This document shows positions 45,878-56,720 of a stretch of 64,000 nt of DNA, in pieces. The stretch is from the NCBI GenBank assembly GCA_007115705.1, contig QXEO01001791.1, positions 475,001-539,000 on the forward strand, read 5' to 3'. The translations under genes and the position numbers were made by a program. This DNA is from Dactylis glomerata (taxonomy: Eukaryota > Streptophyta > Magnoliopsida > Poales > Poaceae). Under the pieces are notes generated by a model, which was not told the DNA's origin, did not search any database, and saw nothing but the letters and a program-made list of their open reading frames with translations. How positions within the stretch are numbered: the stretch's first letter is position 1; every line of letters starts with the position of its first letter.

Positions 45878-47092
45878 TAGATCTATGCGTAGATGTGTTT
45901 CACGAGTAGAACGCAACATGCTTGTTGCGGGCGTTGATGTTTTCTGTTGCAAACTTCTTGTTGTGTATCTCTTATGGCGCGGTATAGTGAGATCGAAGCG
46001 GTCCAAGCCAACTTTACGCGACCGCGTTCGCGAGACCGGCTCCGCACTTGACGTGTGGCTTGTTCCATACATGCGGCTGGTGGATGCCAGTTTCTCTCAC
46101 TATAGTAGTCATGGGACTTACATCGGATGTTAGCAACCATAATATCACCGTTGTGGCTTTTCGTAGGTTAGAATCGTTCTTAGCTTGTTACTCCCATGAG
46201 CCACGTAAAACATGCAACAACAAAGTAGAGGCGTCTAACTTGTTTTTGCAGGGAGTGTTTTGTGATATGGTATGGCCCAAGACATGATGTGTATGAATTG
46301 AGATGTATGCAATGATCATGTTTTGTAATCTTTCACGACTTGCATGTCGATGAGTTCACAACTGGCAGGAGCCATATGGTTGTCTTTATAATTGTGTATG
46401 ACCTGCGTGTCAACTTCTTATACGCCATGTAATAGCTTTACTTCATCGCTAAGTAGTTAGCAATAGTTGTAGTTGCTATTCGTGGTGGAGGCAATCATGG
46501 TGGAGTGATGGAGATCATGCCGGCGCGCACAAGATGGAGATCATGGCGCGGAGATTGGCTATACCATGTCACATAAAATTATATGCATGTGATGTTTATC
46601 CTTTTATGTATCTTATTATGCTTAGATCGCGACGGTAGCATTATAAGATGATTCCTCACTTAAAGATCAAGATAAAATTGTGTTCTCCCCTCGTATGCGC
46701 CGTTGCGAAAGTTCGTCGTTTTCAAGCACCTCGTGATGATCGGGTGCTATAAACTCTACGTTCACATACAACGGGTGCAAGCCAGTTTTGCACACGCGGA
46801 AATTACTTGGGTTTGACTTGACGAGCCTAGCATGTACAGACATGGCCTCGGAACACACGAACCGAAAGGTTAAACATGAGTCATATGATTGATATGATAG
46901 ACACTGAGTTGTCCACCATTGAAACCACATCTCTTCTCGTGAAGATCGGATTAGGTGTGGTGAATTTGGATCGTGTTCACTAAACAACTTGAGGGATGTT
47001 GAATTTAGTGGGAGTTCATCTAGTAATTTGATTAAGTTGAACTAGTTATCATGAACATAGTCTAAAATTGTACTTGCATTGTTGTAGATCTA
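45878..47092 (+). other. Untranslated leader of the intact Copia
   Basis: About 1.2 kb without a gene. It closely matches 6851-8050 of the non-autonomous Copia, so both share packaging and leader signals. A GTAGATCT block stands just before the gag ATG. Confidence 0.7.
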
Positions 47093-50000
47093 ATGGCTAA
47101 ATCCAACTTCAACTTCAACGTGTTTGCTGAGAAAGAAAAGCTTAAAAATAATGGGTCTAACTTCACCAACTGGTTCCGCAATCTGAGAATCATACTCGCT
47201 GGCGGACAAAAAGCCTATGTACTTGACAAAGCGCTAGGTGACACCCCTGCTGCAACTGCGAAAACTGAAGAACTTGCTGACTTCAATGCTCGTAGAGATG
47301 ATTGTGATGCGATTATGAGTACCATGCTGTTTTCTATGGAACCAGAACTTCAAAATCGTTTTGAGAAGTACCGCGGGCCTTTTGAGATACTTGAGGAACT
47401 GAAAACCATGTTTCAGACTCAAGCCCGTTCTGAGAGATATGAGATCTCTGAGAAGTTCTTTAACTGCAAGATGGAAGAAGGGAGTTCCGTTAGTGAGCAC
47501 GCCATTAAGATGTCGGGCTACACTCAACGCCTTGAGCAACTGGACTGCAAGATTCCAGAGGAGCTCAAGATTGACAGAGTTCTGCAATCACTCCCTCCTA
47601 GCTACAAAGGTTTTGTAGTTACTCATAATCAAATTGGTTCCACTGATACGATCACTGAGCTCTTCGCTAAGCTGAAAGCTGCGGAGGTGGATATCAAGAA
47701 AGACAATCATGTGTTGATGGTCAACAAGACCACTAGCTTTAAGAAAGCTAAAGGTGCAAAGGGATCTTTCAAGAAAGGCAAAGGCAAGCACGTTGCCCCT
47801 GCTGAGAAGAAGCTCAAGTCTGGACCTAAGCCGGACACTGAGTGCTTCTATTGCAAGGTCAAGGGTCACTGGAAGCGCAACTGTCCGAAGTACTTAGCAG
47901 ACAAGAAGGCTGGCACCATCAAAGGTATATTTGATATACATGTTATTGATGTCTACCTTACTAGTGCTCGTTGTAGTGCCTGGGTATATGATACTGGTTC
48001 AGTTGCTAATATTTGTAACTCGAAACAGGAGCTACGGAATAGACGGCGGCTAGCAAGGGATGAGGTGACGATGCGCGTTGGCAATGGATCAAAAGTTGAT
48101 GTGATGGCCGTCGGCACGCTCTCCTTAGTTTTACCTTCGGGATTAGTTTTAAACCTTAATAAGTGTTATTATGTGCCTGCGTTGAGCATGAACATTATAT
48201 CTGGATCGTGTTTATTGCAAGACGGTTATTCATTTAAATCTGAGAATAATGGTTGTTCCATTTATATGAATAACATCTTTTATGGTCATGCACCTGTTGT
48301 GAATGGTTTATTTCTTCTGAATCTCGAAAGCAATGAAACACACATCCATAACATTGAGGCTAAAAGATGCAAAGTAGATAGTGATAATCCAACTTATTTG
48401 TGGCACTGCCGTCTAGGTCATATTGGTGTAAAACGCATGAAGAAACTCCATTCTGATGGACTTTTAGAGTCTCTTGATTTTGAATCATTTGACACATGCG
48501 AACCATGCCTCATGGGCAAGATGATCAAAACCCCGTTCTCCGGTATAATGGAGCGAGCAACGGACTTGTTGGAAATCATACATACCGATGTGTGCGGACC
48601 AATGAGTATTTCGACGCGCGGTGGATATCGCTATTTTCTCACTTTTACTGATGATTTAAGTAGATATGGGTATATCTATTTAATGAAACATAAATCTGAA
48701 ACATTTGAAAAGTTCAAAGAATTTCAGAACGAAGTGGAAAACCATCGTAACAGGAAAATTAAATTTCTGCGATCCGATCGTGGAGGTGAATATTTGAGTT
48801 ATGATTTTCTCACGCATCTTAAAGCAAGCGGAATCGTTTCGCAACTCACGCCACCTGGAACACCACAGCGCAATGGTGTGTCTGAACGCCGGAATCGAAC
48901 TCTATTAGATATGGTGCGATCAATGATGTCTCTTACAGATTTGCCGTTATCATTTTGGGGTTATGCATTAGAAACCGCTGCATTCACTTTAAATAGGGCA
49001 CCATCTAAATCCGTTGAGACGACACCGTATGAACTTTGGTTTGGTGCTAAACCTAAGTTGTCGTTTCTTAAAGTTTGGGGATGCGAAGCTTACGTCAAGA
49101 AGTTGATGCCGGACAAGCTCGAACCCAAAGCGGAGAAATGCGTCTTCATAGGATACCCTAAGGAAACGATTGGGTATACCTTCTACCACAGATCCGAAGG
49201 CAAAGTGTTTGTTGCAAAGAACGGATCCTTTCTTGAGAAGGAGTTTCTCTCGAAAGAAGTGAGTGGGAGGAAGGTAGAGCTAGACGAGGTTATTGAACCT
49301 TCTCTCGAGTTGGAGAGTAGCGCATCACCCGAAATTGTTCCGGCGCCGCCTGCACCAACAAAAGAGGAAGCTAATGATAAAGATCATGAAGCTTCGAACG
49401 ATGCTACTACTGAACTTCGTAGGTCGACAAGGTCACGTGCCACTCCTGAATGGTACGGCAACCCTGTCTTAACCGTCTTGTTGTTAGACAACAACGAACC
49501 TGCGAACTATGAGGAAGCGATGATGAGCCCAGACTCTGAGAAATGGCTAGAGGCCATGAAATCCGAATTGGGATCCATGAGTGAAAACCAAGTGTGGACT
49601 TTGGTGGACCCTCCTAGCGACCGTAAGGCCGTTGAGTGCAAATGGATTTTCAAGAAGAAAACGGACGCGGATGGTAATGTTACTGTCTATAAAGCTCGGC
49701 TTGTCGCAAAAGGTTTTCGGCAAGTTCAAGGTGTTGACTACGATGAGACTTTCTCTCCCGTAGCGATGTTTAAGTCCATTCGGATTTTATTAGCAATTGC
49801 TGCGTTTCATGATTATGAAATATGGCAGATGGATGTCAAGACTGCGTTCCTCAATGGCAACATTGATGAAGAGTTGTATATGATGCAGCCCGAAGGTTTT
49901 GTCGATCCTAAGGATGCTAATAAGGTGTGCAAACTTCAGCGTTCCATTTATGGACTGAAGCAAGCATCTCGGAGTTGGAACCTTCGTTTTGATCAAGTGA

Positions 50001-51076
50001 TCAAGAATTTTGGATTTGTTCCAAATTGCTACGAAGCTTGTATCTACAAGAAAGTGAGTGGGAGCTCGGTGACATTTTTAGTACTATATGTGGATGACAT
50101 ATTGATTATTGTAAATGACATCGATATGCTTAACGATGTGAAGAGTTATTTGAATAAATGTTTTTCAATGAAAGACCTAGGGGAAGCTGCTTATATATTA
50201 GGCATCAAAATCTATAGAGATAGAGAAAGACGCCTAATAGCTTTAAGCCAAAGTACATACCTGGACAAAGTTCTGAAGAGGTTCAGAATGGATAAAGCAA
50301 AGAAAGGTTCATTGCCCATATTGTTAGGTAAGATATTGAGCAAGGCTCAGTGTCCAGCTACGGTAAAAGATAGAGAAACTATGAGCAAAGTGCCATATGC
50401 CTCGGCCATAGGTTCTATCATGTATGCCATGCTGTGTACTAGACCGGATGTGTCCAATGCTCTTAGTTTGATGAGCAGATACCAAAGTGATCCAGGAGTG
50501 GAACACTGGACAGCCGTAAAGAACATACTAAAGTATTTAAATAGGACTAAAGAAATGTTCTTGGTCTATGGAGGTGACGAGGAGCTCGTCGTAAAAGGTT
50601 ACGTCGACGCTAGCTTCGACACCGACCCGGATGATTCTAAATCTCAGACAGGATACGTTTATATTTTGAATGGTGGAGCTGTGAGCTGGAGAAGCTGCAA
50701 GCAAAGCGTGATCGCGGGATCTACAACAGAAGCGGAATACATGGCTGCTTCAGAAGCATCAAGTGAAGGAGTTTGGATCAGAAACTTCATCACTGAGCTT
50801 GGTGTGGTTCCAAATGCCTTAGACCCACTGGAGATATTGTGCGACAACACTGGCGCCATAGCACTGGCTAAGGAACCAAGATATCATCCAAAGACCAAGC
50901 ACATCAATCGCCGATTCCATATAATTCGAGATTATATAGCAGATGGAGATCTGAAGATTAGCAAAGTACATACGGATCTGAATGTCGCAGACCCGTTGAC
51001 TAAACCTCTTCCACGAGCAAAACATGATCAGCACCTTAATGCCATGGGTGTTAGATTGTTGCCAGATGTAAACTAG
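47093..51076 (+). CDS. gag-pol: Copia gag-pol polyprotein, intact
   Basis: The 1327 codons run without a stop. Gag (about residues 1-270) has the zinc knuckle CX2CX4HX4C at 251-264 (CFYCKVKGHWKRNC) for RNA binding. Protease follows with DTGS at 300-303. Integrase has a pre-integrase HHCC region around 435-480 and a D-D-35-E triad at Asp499, Asp562 and Glu598 for cutting and joining DNA. Reverse transcriptase carries YVDD at 999-1002. RNase H has Asp1172, Glu1213/1215 and Asp1251. The order PR-IN-RT-RH is that of Copia, and the length fits BARE1-type elements. The chosen ATG is the first after the leader. All visible catalytic residues are present; products would act in cytoplasmic virus-like particles. 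Confidence 0.95.
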   Translation: MAKSNFNFNVFAEKEKLKNNGSNFTNWFRNLRIILAGGQKAYVLDKALGDTPAATAKTEELADFNARRDDCDAIMSTMLFSMEPELQNRFEKYRGPFEILEELKTMFQTQARSERYEISEKFFNCKMEEGSSVSEHAIKMSGYTQRLEQLDCKIPEELKIDRVLQSLPPSYKGFVVTHNQIGSTDTITELFAKLKAAEVDIKKDNHVLMVNKTTSFKKAKGAKGSFKKGKGKHVAPAEKKLKSGPKPDTECFYCKVKGHWKRNCPKYLADKKAGTIKGIFDIHVIDVYLTSARCSAWVYDTGSVANICNSKQELRNRRRLARDEVTMRVGNGSKVDVMAVGTLSLVLPSGLVLNLNKCYYVPALSMNIISGSCLLQDGYSFKSENNGCSIYMNNIFYGHAPVVNGLFLLNLESNETHIHNIEAKRCKVDSDNPTYLWHCRLGHIGVKRMKKLHSDGLLESLDFESFDTCEPCLMGKMIKTPFSGIMERATDLLEIIHTDVCGPMSISTRGGYRYFLTFTDDLSRYGYIYLMKHKSETFEKFKEFQNEVENHRNRKIKFLRSDRGGEYLSYDFLTHLKASGIVSQLTPPGTPQRNGVSERRNRTLLDMVRSMMSLTDLPLSFWGYALETAAFTLNRAPSKSVETTPYELWFGAKPKLSFLKVWGCEAYVKKLMPDKLEPKAEKCVFIGYPKETIGYTFYHRSEGKVFVAKNGSFLEKEFLSKEVSGRKVELDEVIEPSLELESSASPEIVPAPPAPTKEEANDKDHEASNDATTELRRSTRSRATPEWYGNPVLTVLLLDNNEPANYEEAMMSPDSEKWLEAMKSELGSMSENQVWTLVDPPSDRKAVECKWIFKKKTDADGNVTVYKARLVAKGFRQVQGVDYDETFSPVAMFKSIRILLAIAAFHDYEIWQMDVKTAFLNGNIDEELYMMQPEGFVDPKDANKVCKLQRSIYGLKQASRSWNLRFDQVIKNFGFVPNCYEACIYKKVSGSSVTFLVLYVDDILIIVNDIDMLNDVKSYLNKCFSMKDLGEAAYILGIKIYRDRERRLIALSQSTYLDKVLKRFRMDKAKKGSLPILLGKILSKAQCPATVKDRETMSKVPYASAIGSIMYAMLCTRPDVSNALSLMSRYQSDPGVEHWTAVKNILKYLNRTKEMFLVYGGDEELVVKGYVDASFDTDPDDSKSQTGYVYILNGGAVSWRSCKQSVIAGSTTEAEYMAASEASSEGVWIRNFITELGVVPNALDPLEILCDNTGAIALAKEPRYHPKTKHINRRFHIIRDYIADGDLKISKVHTDLNVADPLTKPLPRAKHDQHLNAMGVRLLPDVN

Positions 51077-51090
51077 ATTATTGTCTCTAG

Positions 51091-51104
51091 TGCAAGTGGG
51101 AGAC
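51091..51104 (+). promoter_or_regulatory. Polypurine tract of the intact Copia
   Basis: TGCAAGTGGGAGAC directly precedes the 3' LTR, 14 bases after the gag-pol stop. It primes plus-strand DNA in Copia elements. Confidence 0.88.
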
Positions 51105-52295
51105 TGTTGGAATTATGCCCTAGAGGCAATAATAAAGATGTTATTATTATAATTCTTGTTCATGATAATGTTTATATTCCATGCTAGAATTGTATTAAGC
51201 GGAAACTTTAATCCTGACATCGTGGTTCATCCGATATGATCATCGCTGAGTGCATGGGAGTCAATATGGATTTCCAGATCCCGCTATTGATTATTGATGG
51301 AGATCATGTCCGCGCATTCTCGAACCCGTAGGGTCACACACTTAACGCAAATCAACGCTAGGGTAGTATCGGGATATATGTGAAACTGTTTCAGAGAGTT
51401 ACGGAATTGTTCCGGGTGGAGATTAGTATTTATTAATTGTATGAATTAATAGATATTAACTGATATTTATTTAGCAGAAATAAATAAAGGAAAAGAAAAA
51501 AAAAGGAGGCAGAGCGCATGCATGCATGCGGCCAATGCAATCATGCATGGCTTGCTCCTGCACGCGCCTGGCTCGCTTGCATGATGCTCCTAGAGAGCAG
51601 CGAGGCAGCAGCCTCGGGGCGCTCGCCCCTGTGCAGCCCGGCTGGGCCTTTGTGCCAATGAGCCAGATCGGCCAGGCCTCTTGCAGCGTGTTATTGATCG
51701 ATACGATCGATCTCAGCAACAACGTGTACGAGATGGTTTTGATCATCGTGGACTTCACGCAAAGACGACCGTGACCGATCAGAAAACAAGCAAAATTGTT
51801 TTGCAAGTTTACCACGGTTTGGACGTGGCTATAAACAGGCACGGGGCGCCGCCGGTTGAAGACAATCTAGTTCTCTGCAAAGCCGCCGCCCGCTTTCTGA
51901 AGCCTCCTTTCTCCGTTCTTTCTCCACCACGCAAACAGGCGAAGCCCTGTCGGCGAAAACTTTCACCATAGACACCACGCCGTCGTGTTGTCGATCCCAT
52001 CTACCACTCCACCATATCTCGCTGGACCGGGAAGGCGGAGTCGTTGGTGCGCTGTACGTGTGCAACTCTCGGAGGCGCCGCCTCTTGCGGCGTAGGATCG
52101 GATCGGATCGCGAGGAGGAGAAGGCTAGTACGACTACGTCAACCACGTTCTCTTGAACGTTTCCGCTGTGCGAATCTTCAAGGGTATGAAGATCTCATCT
52201 ATCTCTCTCGTTGATTACATCTCCTAGATTAGATCTTGGCTTTCTTGTTCGCTTCCGTAGGAAAATTTTTGTTTTCTATGCTGCGAATCCCTTCA
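51105..52295 (+). repeat. 3' LTR of the intact Copia, internally deleted
   Basis: Length 1191 bp. After GAAACTTTAAT it jumps to CCTGACATCG, skipping 602 bases that the 5' LTR has. The trinucleotide AAT is present at both edges of the missing stretch. The TATA region is retained. Confidence 0.93.
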
Positions 52296-52300
52296 AGGAG

Positions 52301-53010
52301 ACCCTTCCTGCCTTCCCTGCAGCACGCCTCCTATGCCCAAACTTCGCCACTAAGCCCTCACAAGCCACCAGATATCGCTCCAAATCAGAGCAAGGTCACC
52401 TCTCACTCTATCGCTCATGTTCTTCCTCGGCATCTGGCCCGGGTGGGAGATGATTACCGTCTCGCTGCCGTCGCCCTCTTCCTTTCCCCTCTCACCATTG
52501 TCGACCCAAGCTTCCTCTCCTATCCTTTCACACTCACTAGTCTTCTTTTCTCACGCAGAACCAGCCGAACGAAGCTATCCGGAGCTCGTCGGAGCTGCTG
52601 CTTGTCCGTGAGGTCGAAGTCGACTGGGAAGAGGACCGGGCGTCTGCATGCTAGATTTTTTGAGTCCCCTGCATTCTCTCAGGTCCCCGCGGACGAACTA
52701 CATCGTCTCCGCCCATCCGCCATTGCCAGGATCCTCTCGGTGATCTCCCCGACCTCCTCCGCCGTTTACAGCATGGGTGCCGCCCAGTTTAGGCCCTCAT
52801 CGACCAAACAGGGCCGTTGACCGGTAGGATTTTTCTTGGGCCACTGGATCAAGATCAGTTGGATGCATGCGGCCCGCCATTGGCCCAGCCGCTGACCGCC
52901 CTGGCCCACCTGCCAGGCGGTTTGAAAGCGCCAGTCCCCGCGCGCCGCGACCTAAAATAGGCCAGCCTGATGCCGTGCCGCCCAAATCTGCTCAAAATCC
53001 AGCCCGCGAT
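52301..53010. other. GC-rich leader-like DNA right of the intact Copia
   Basis: Continuation of the 43499-44066 segment. A 194-codon frame at 52236-52820 begins inside the Copia LTR and has no family resemblance, so I do not call it. GGGCC-rich words at 52840-52990 resemble GC-rich LTR parts of Gypsy elements. Confidence 0.4.
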
Positions 53011-55627
53011 GTTTTTTTTTGGGAAATTCTTCTAAACTTTAGAATACATCTGCTAACTTGTACAATTTGTAGAAAAATAAATATGGGTCTAAATTGAGTA
53101 TTTCAAATTTCTATGAGCTCCTTATTTTAATATCTATCAAGTGGTACTGCATGCATAGTTACTAGATCCCTGTAGATTGTTTGGAAATTAACTAAGTAGA
53201 TCTAGCCCCTTTTTCACTCAAAAATCCAAATATTGAGCTCTGCAAGTTGAAATGTTGTGGATCCAATTTTTAGAGATGCTATGAAGTGTTAGATTGCATG
53301 TCCCACTGAGTTTGCTATTTTAGGATCTGTAGATCTACAGTAGTAATTAATTTGGCCATTAGTTTGTAAAGTCTTATTTATTTTCTCATTTTAAATAGAA
53401 TGGGTATTTTGGCATGAATCTAATTTCTATGTGTCATGCTTAGTGATAGCTTCCAGAACATTCTCTGGTACATTTTTCTGATGTCCAGAGAATATATGAG
53501 AATTATTTGTGTTTTCTAGTCATTGTTGTTACTATAAAATTCATAGAAAAATAGCCATAAGGTATTTTGGAGTGAATCCAACTTTGTTGGATTCATAAAC
53601 TTGTTATCTACCTACTGGTATGCTGAGTGTGAGTTTTTACCATGTTAGGCACCTACATTCTTGGTTGGAGTGAATTGGTGTTTCCTTGCTATACTGAAAT
53701 TATCCTAGTTATAATAGGTTTAACTATGCTCTTAGAATCTTATAAGAAAATGTGTTCAGAATCTAAACTTGTTTGTTTCTGATACTCTTTGGTTGTTTTT
53801 TGTGATTGTAATGAAGCATGTGCCTTGTGTATGCTTGTTGCTTATGGATTGTTATTTCTTACAGGCGATAGAATCGAACGACGTCGAGTGCACCTAGGAG
53901 GGGGAGGTATTCGAGTATCAAGAAGAAGAGGACCAGGGACAAGCCATGTAAACTTGTTGCATATCTAATCCTAGTTTTATACCTTGCATATTTATAAATG
54001 TTTATGAAAGTGCATGTTTTATATTGCTATTTCTCCTAGATAGCAGTTATTGGTGACTTGGCTCCACAAATCATTTGTTATCTTCCAAATGGATGCCACC
54101 TCCTTGACACCTACTTATCCCCTAGGTTAGTGGCTTGATGAATAGCATCATGACCTTTGGAAAAACTTGTAGTGGAGGAAAAACTCTAGGATTGGGAACA
54201 CTCAAATGCGATTTTGGAAAGTGATTTTGAATACCTTGGAGTAGTGCTCTACTCCACTGAAATGTTTTCAGAAATGGGTTTTATACAATTGGAGATGGAG
54301 GGGAGAAGAAGGAGCTGGTGGTTTCATAAAAAGGCATTGGTGGTTCTTTGTAGTCGTTCAGAACAATTAACCCGTGCAACCATAATTACCCTGGTATGGG
54401 ACGGGGCGTAGCGGAGTAGTTTGTTCACTTTGGTATGGGGCCTCCAAATGTAATGGCAGTCCGACCATGGACACCTTTTCCGTGGCACCCTGAGTAACAG
54501 CGGTTACTCAGGCTCGCATTGTCACCTTTTTAGGTGGCAGGGTTCCAACCTAGGGGCCCTCATTGAAAACGCCTGCAGGTGATGGCAGGGTTCCAAAGGG
54601 TCAAGTGGGCTGGGGAATTTGCTACTCCTGGGTCAAACAACCACTTGGGCTTCGGTGTTGAGGGGTGCATCTCTTAGGTGGTACGTCCTATGCTAAGGTG
54701 GGCAGGTGAAAAACTACGATCGGGTGCTTATCGTGGCATATGTTGTTATGCGGGGATGATGCCCACACGATAAGTATCCAGATGTTGTGGGTAAAGTGTA
54801 CAACCTCTGTAGAGTGTAATCCTATTCGAATAGCCGAGTCCTCGGTCATGGACGGTTGGAAAGATTACTACATTGCCCAATGTCGGTTTTGGTTTTAAAA
54901 ATGGTTTTCAGAAAAAATGGAGGTAAGTGTCAGACGGAGTACTCGGAGGGTACTGCCGTGGATGGGAAAGGTTCAGAGTACCTGGAGGGTACTGCCGAGA
55001 AGATGTAAGTGGTCATGTGTGATTGACCTGGTTCATGAAATAAAAAGGGTTGCCCCCTTCCTAGAGATTTTACAAAAAAAATGTTTTATAAATGTTTTTA
55101 ATAGAGATATAGAGATGTCGTAGAACAAGGTTCTAGACATGCTATATCGACATGAAAAGTATATTTTCAAATAAAACACACTAGTGTAGAGCCTTCCCTT
55201 GCTACAACCATACTACATATCAAACTTCTTCTCTTTAGATGGTTTGCGAGTATAATTCAAATGTACTCATGGCTTTGTCCCGGGCTATTAACTTGGTCAG
55301 ATTATGATGAAGACTATGAGGACGATGGTGAGGGTTCGAAGACGTTGGTGCAAACTAGGAACGTCTCCCAGTCAGTTGCCTGTAGGGTAGTAGGCATGAC
55401 ATGGGTCATCAACGCTGCTTGGTATCCACTGCTTAGATGTGAACTTGCCCTGCGTGGCATTATCGAGCTTGGTCATGTGACCAGTTGTAAGTTTATTATT
55501 CGTTAATGTAAATGGATGATGTAATTCTATTATCAACTCGGATGTGTGGATTCATGACACACTGATCATGGGATCGTGAATTGTATGCATACCGGGTATC
55601 CCGGGTGGTAAGCCGGGGTCCCCACAG
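53011..55627 (+). repeat. Probable part of a long Gypsy-type LTR, unassigned
   Basis: After a T run the sequence is AT-rich to about 53860. Then an acceptor-like TTCTTACAG is followed by an acidic coding-like patch (GEVFEYQEEEDQGQAM, 53905-53950). GTGTACAACCTCTGTAGAGTGTA at about 54797-54820 and neighbouring words recur in altered form near 63150-63175. The stretch ends GGGTCCCCACA, a possible LTR end, just before gag-like sequence of another element. I infer LTR origin from composition and these words; no start or duplication could be matched. Confidence 0.4.
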
Positions 55628-56720
55628 TATCCTTCTACCAATGGTAATGGTTATGGCAACTCTTATGGTAATTCCTCCAACAACACTAGGGGCGCGCCCT
55701 CTAAACTTGAAGTCATGCTCAAAGACTTCATTGTTAAACAAACTGCTTTTAATAAAACTATTGAGGAAAAGTTGGGTAAAATTGATGTGCTTGCTTCTAA
55801 AGTAGATAGCCTTGGTCTTGATGTTGAACTTCTGAAACTAAAAGTTTTTCCTAATGATGTGAAAGAAAGCACTACTTTGAATGCCATCCAAGTTAAAATT
55901 GATGAAAATGTTAGGATGTTAGCAGAATTGCATGTTAGGTGGGAAAGAGAAGATGAGATGGCTAGAAACATGAAACTTTGTACTATTACCACCTCTAATG
56001 ATGTTGTTCCAAATGCTAGCAATCCTCTTACTTTGATTGGTGTAGAGAAAACTCCCACTACTGTGCTAAAAAGCCTAAAACTATAAAACTTTTTCTACAA
56101 AAAGTGCTGAAATTTTTCGGAGTATGGGAGATGATAGCTCTACTTCTTTTAATGATTTTGATGTTGATGTCTGAAATATATCTGAAGTTATTTTGTTCTT
56201 GCAAAAGCTTGCTTTGAGTCCCAATGCTAGTTCTATAAATGTTGCCTTTACTAAGAATATTACAAATGCTCTCATGCAAATTAGGGAGGAAAAGTTAAAA
56301 CAAAAGGCTTCTATTCCCAAGAAGTTAGAAGATGGTTGGGAACCCATCATTGATATGCATATTAATGGTTTTGATTGCCATGATTTATGTGATCTAGGTG
56401 CTAGTATTTCTATTATGCCTAGAAAGATTAATGATATGCTTGCTTTACCACCGCTTGAAAAGTGTTATTTTGATGTTCCTCCTGCTGATGTTGCTAAGAA
56501 GAAACCTTTGGGAAGAATTAATGATGTTCTTATTATGGTTAACAATAACCTTGTTCCCGTTGATTTTCTTGTTATGGATGTTTAATGCAATGCTTCATGT
56601 CCTATTATTTTGGGAAGACCCTTTCTTCGAACTGTAGGTGCTATCATTGATATGAAGGAAGGCACCATTAAATATCATTTTCACTCAAGAAAGTTATGGA
56701 ACACTTCCCTAAAAAGAGGA
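55628..56720 (+). pseudogene. Decayed gag end and aspartic protease of the truncated Gypsy
   Basis: An open stretch 55640-56086 reads gag-like sequence with a helical segment (KLEVMLKDFIVKQTAFNKTI onward). A frame change near 56090 leads to the protease frame 56193-56720. The protease has active site DLGASISIMP at 56391 (Asp-Leu-Gly form) and ILGRPFLRTVGAIID near 56603, with a TAA at 56583 in between. The DLG-type site and flanking motifs resemble plant Athila/Tat-type retropepsins. No polymerase follows; non-coding sequence starts by about 56800. Confidence 0.75.

Larger units (their letters stand above)
44072..52295 (+). mobile_element. Nearly intact, recently inserted Copia of the BARE1/WIS/Angela lineage
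   Basis: The LTRs start TGTTGGAATTATGCC and end CCCTTCA, with AGGAG duplicated at 44067-44071 and 52296-52300. Primer site and purine tract are canonical and one 1327-codon gag-pol frame is unbroken. The 5' LTR is 1793 bp. The 3' LTR is only 1191 bp because it lacks the part equal to 44180-44781. Outside that gap I see one base difference. The element is young and encodes everything needed for mobility, although the shortened 3' LTR may limit further copying. Confidence 0.95.

Noticed and set aside
52236..52820. 194-codon frame right of the intact Copia
   Set aside because: It starts inside the Copia 3' LTR and crosses the target duplication, so it postdates the insertion and is chance.
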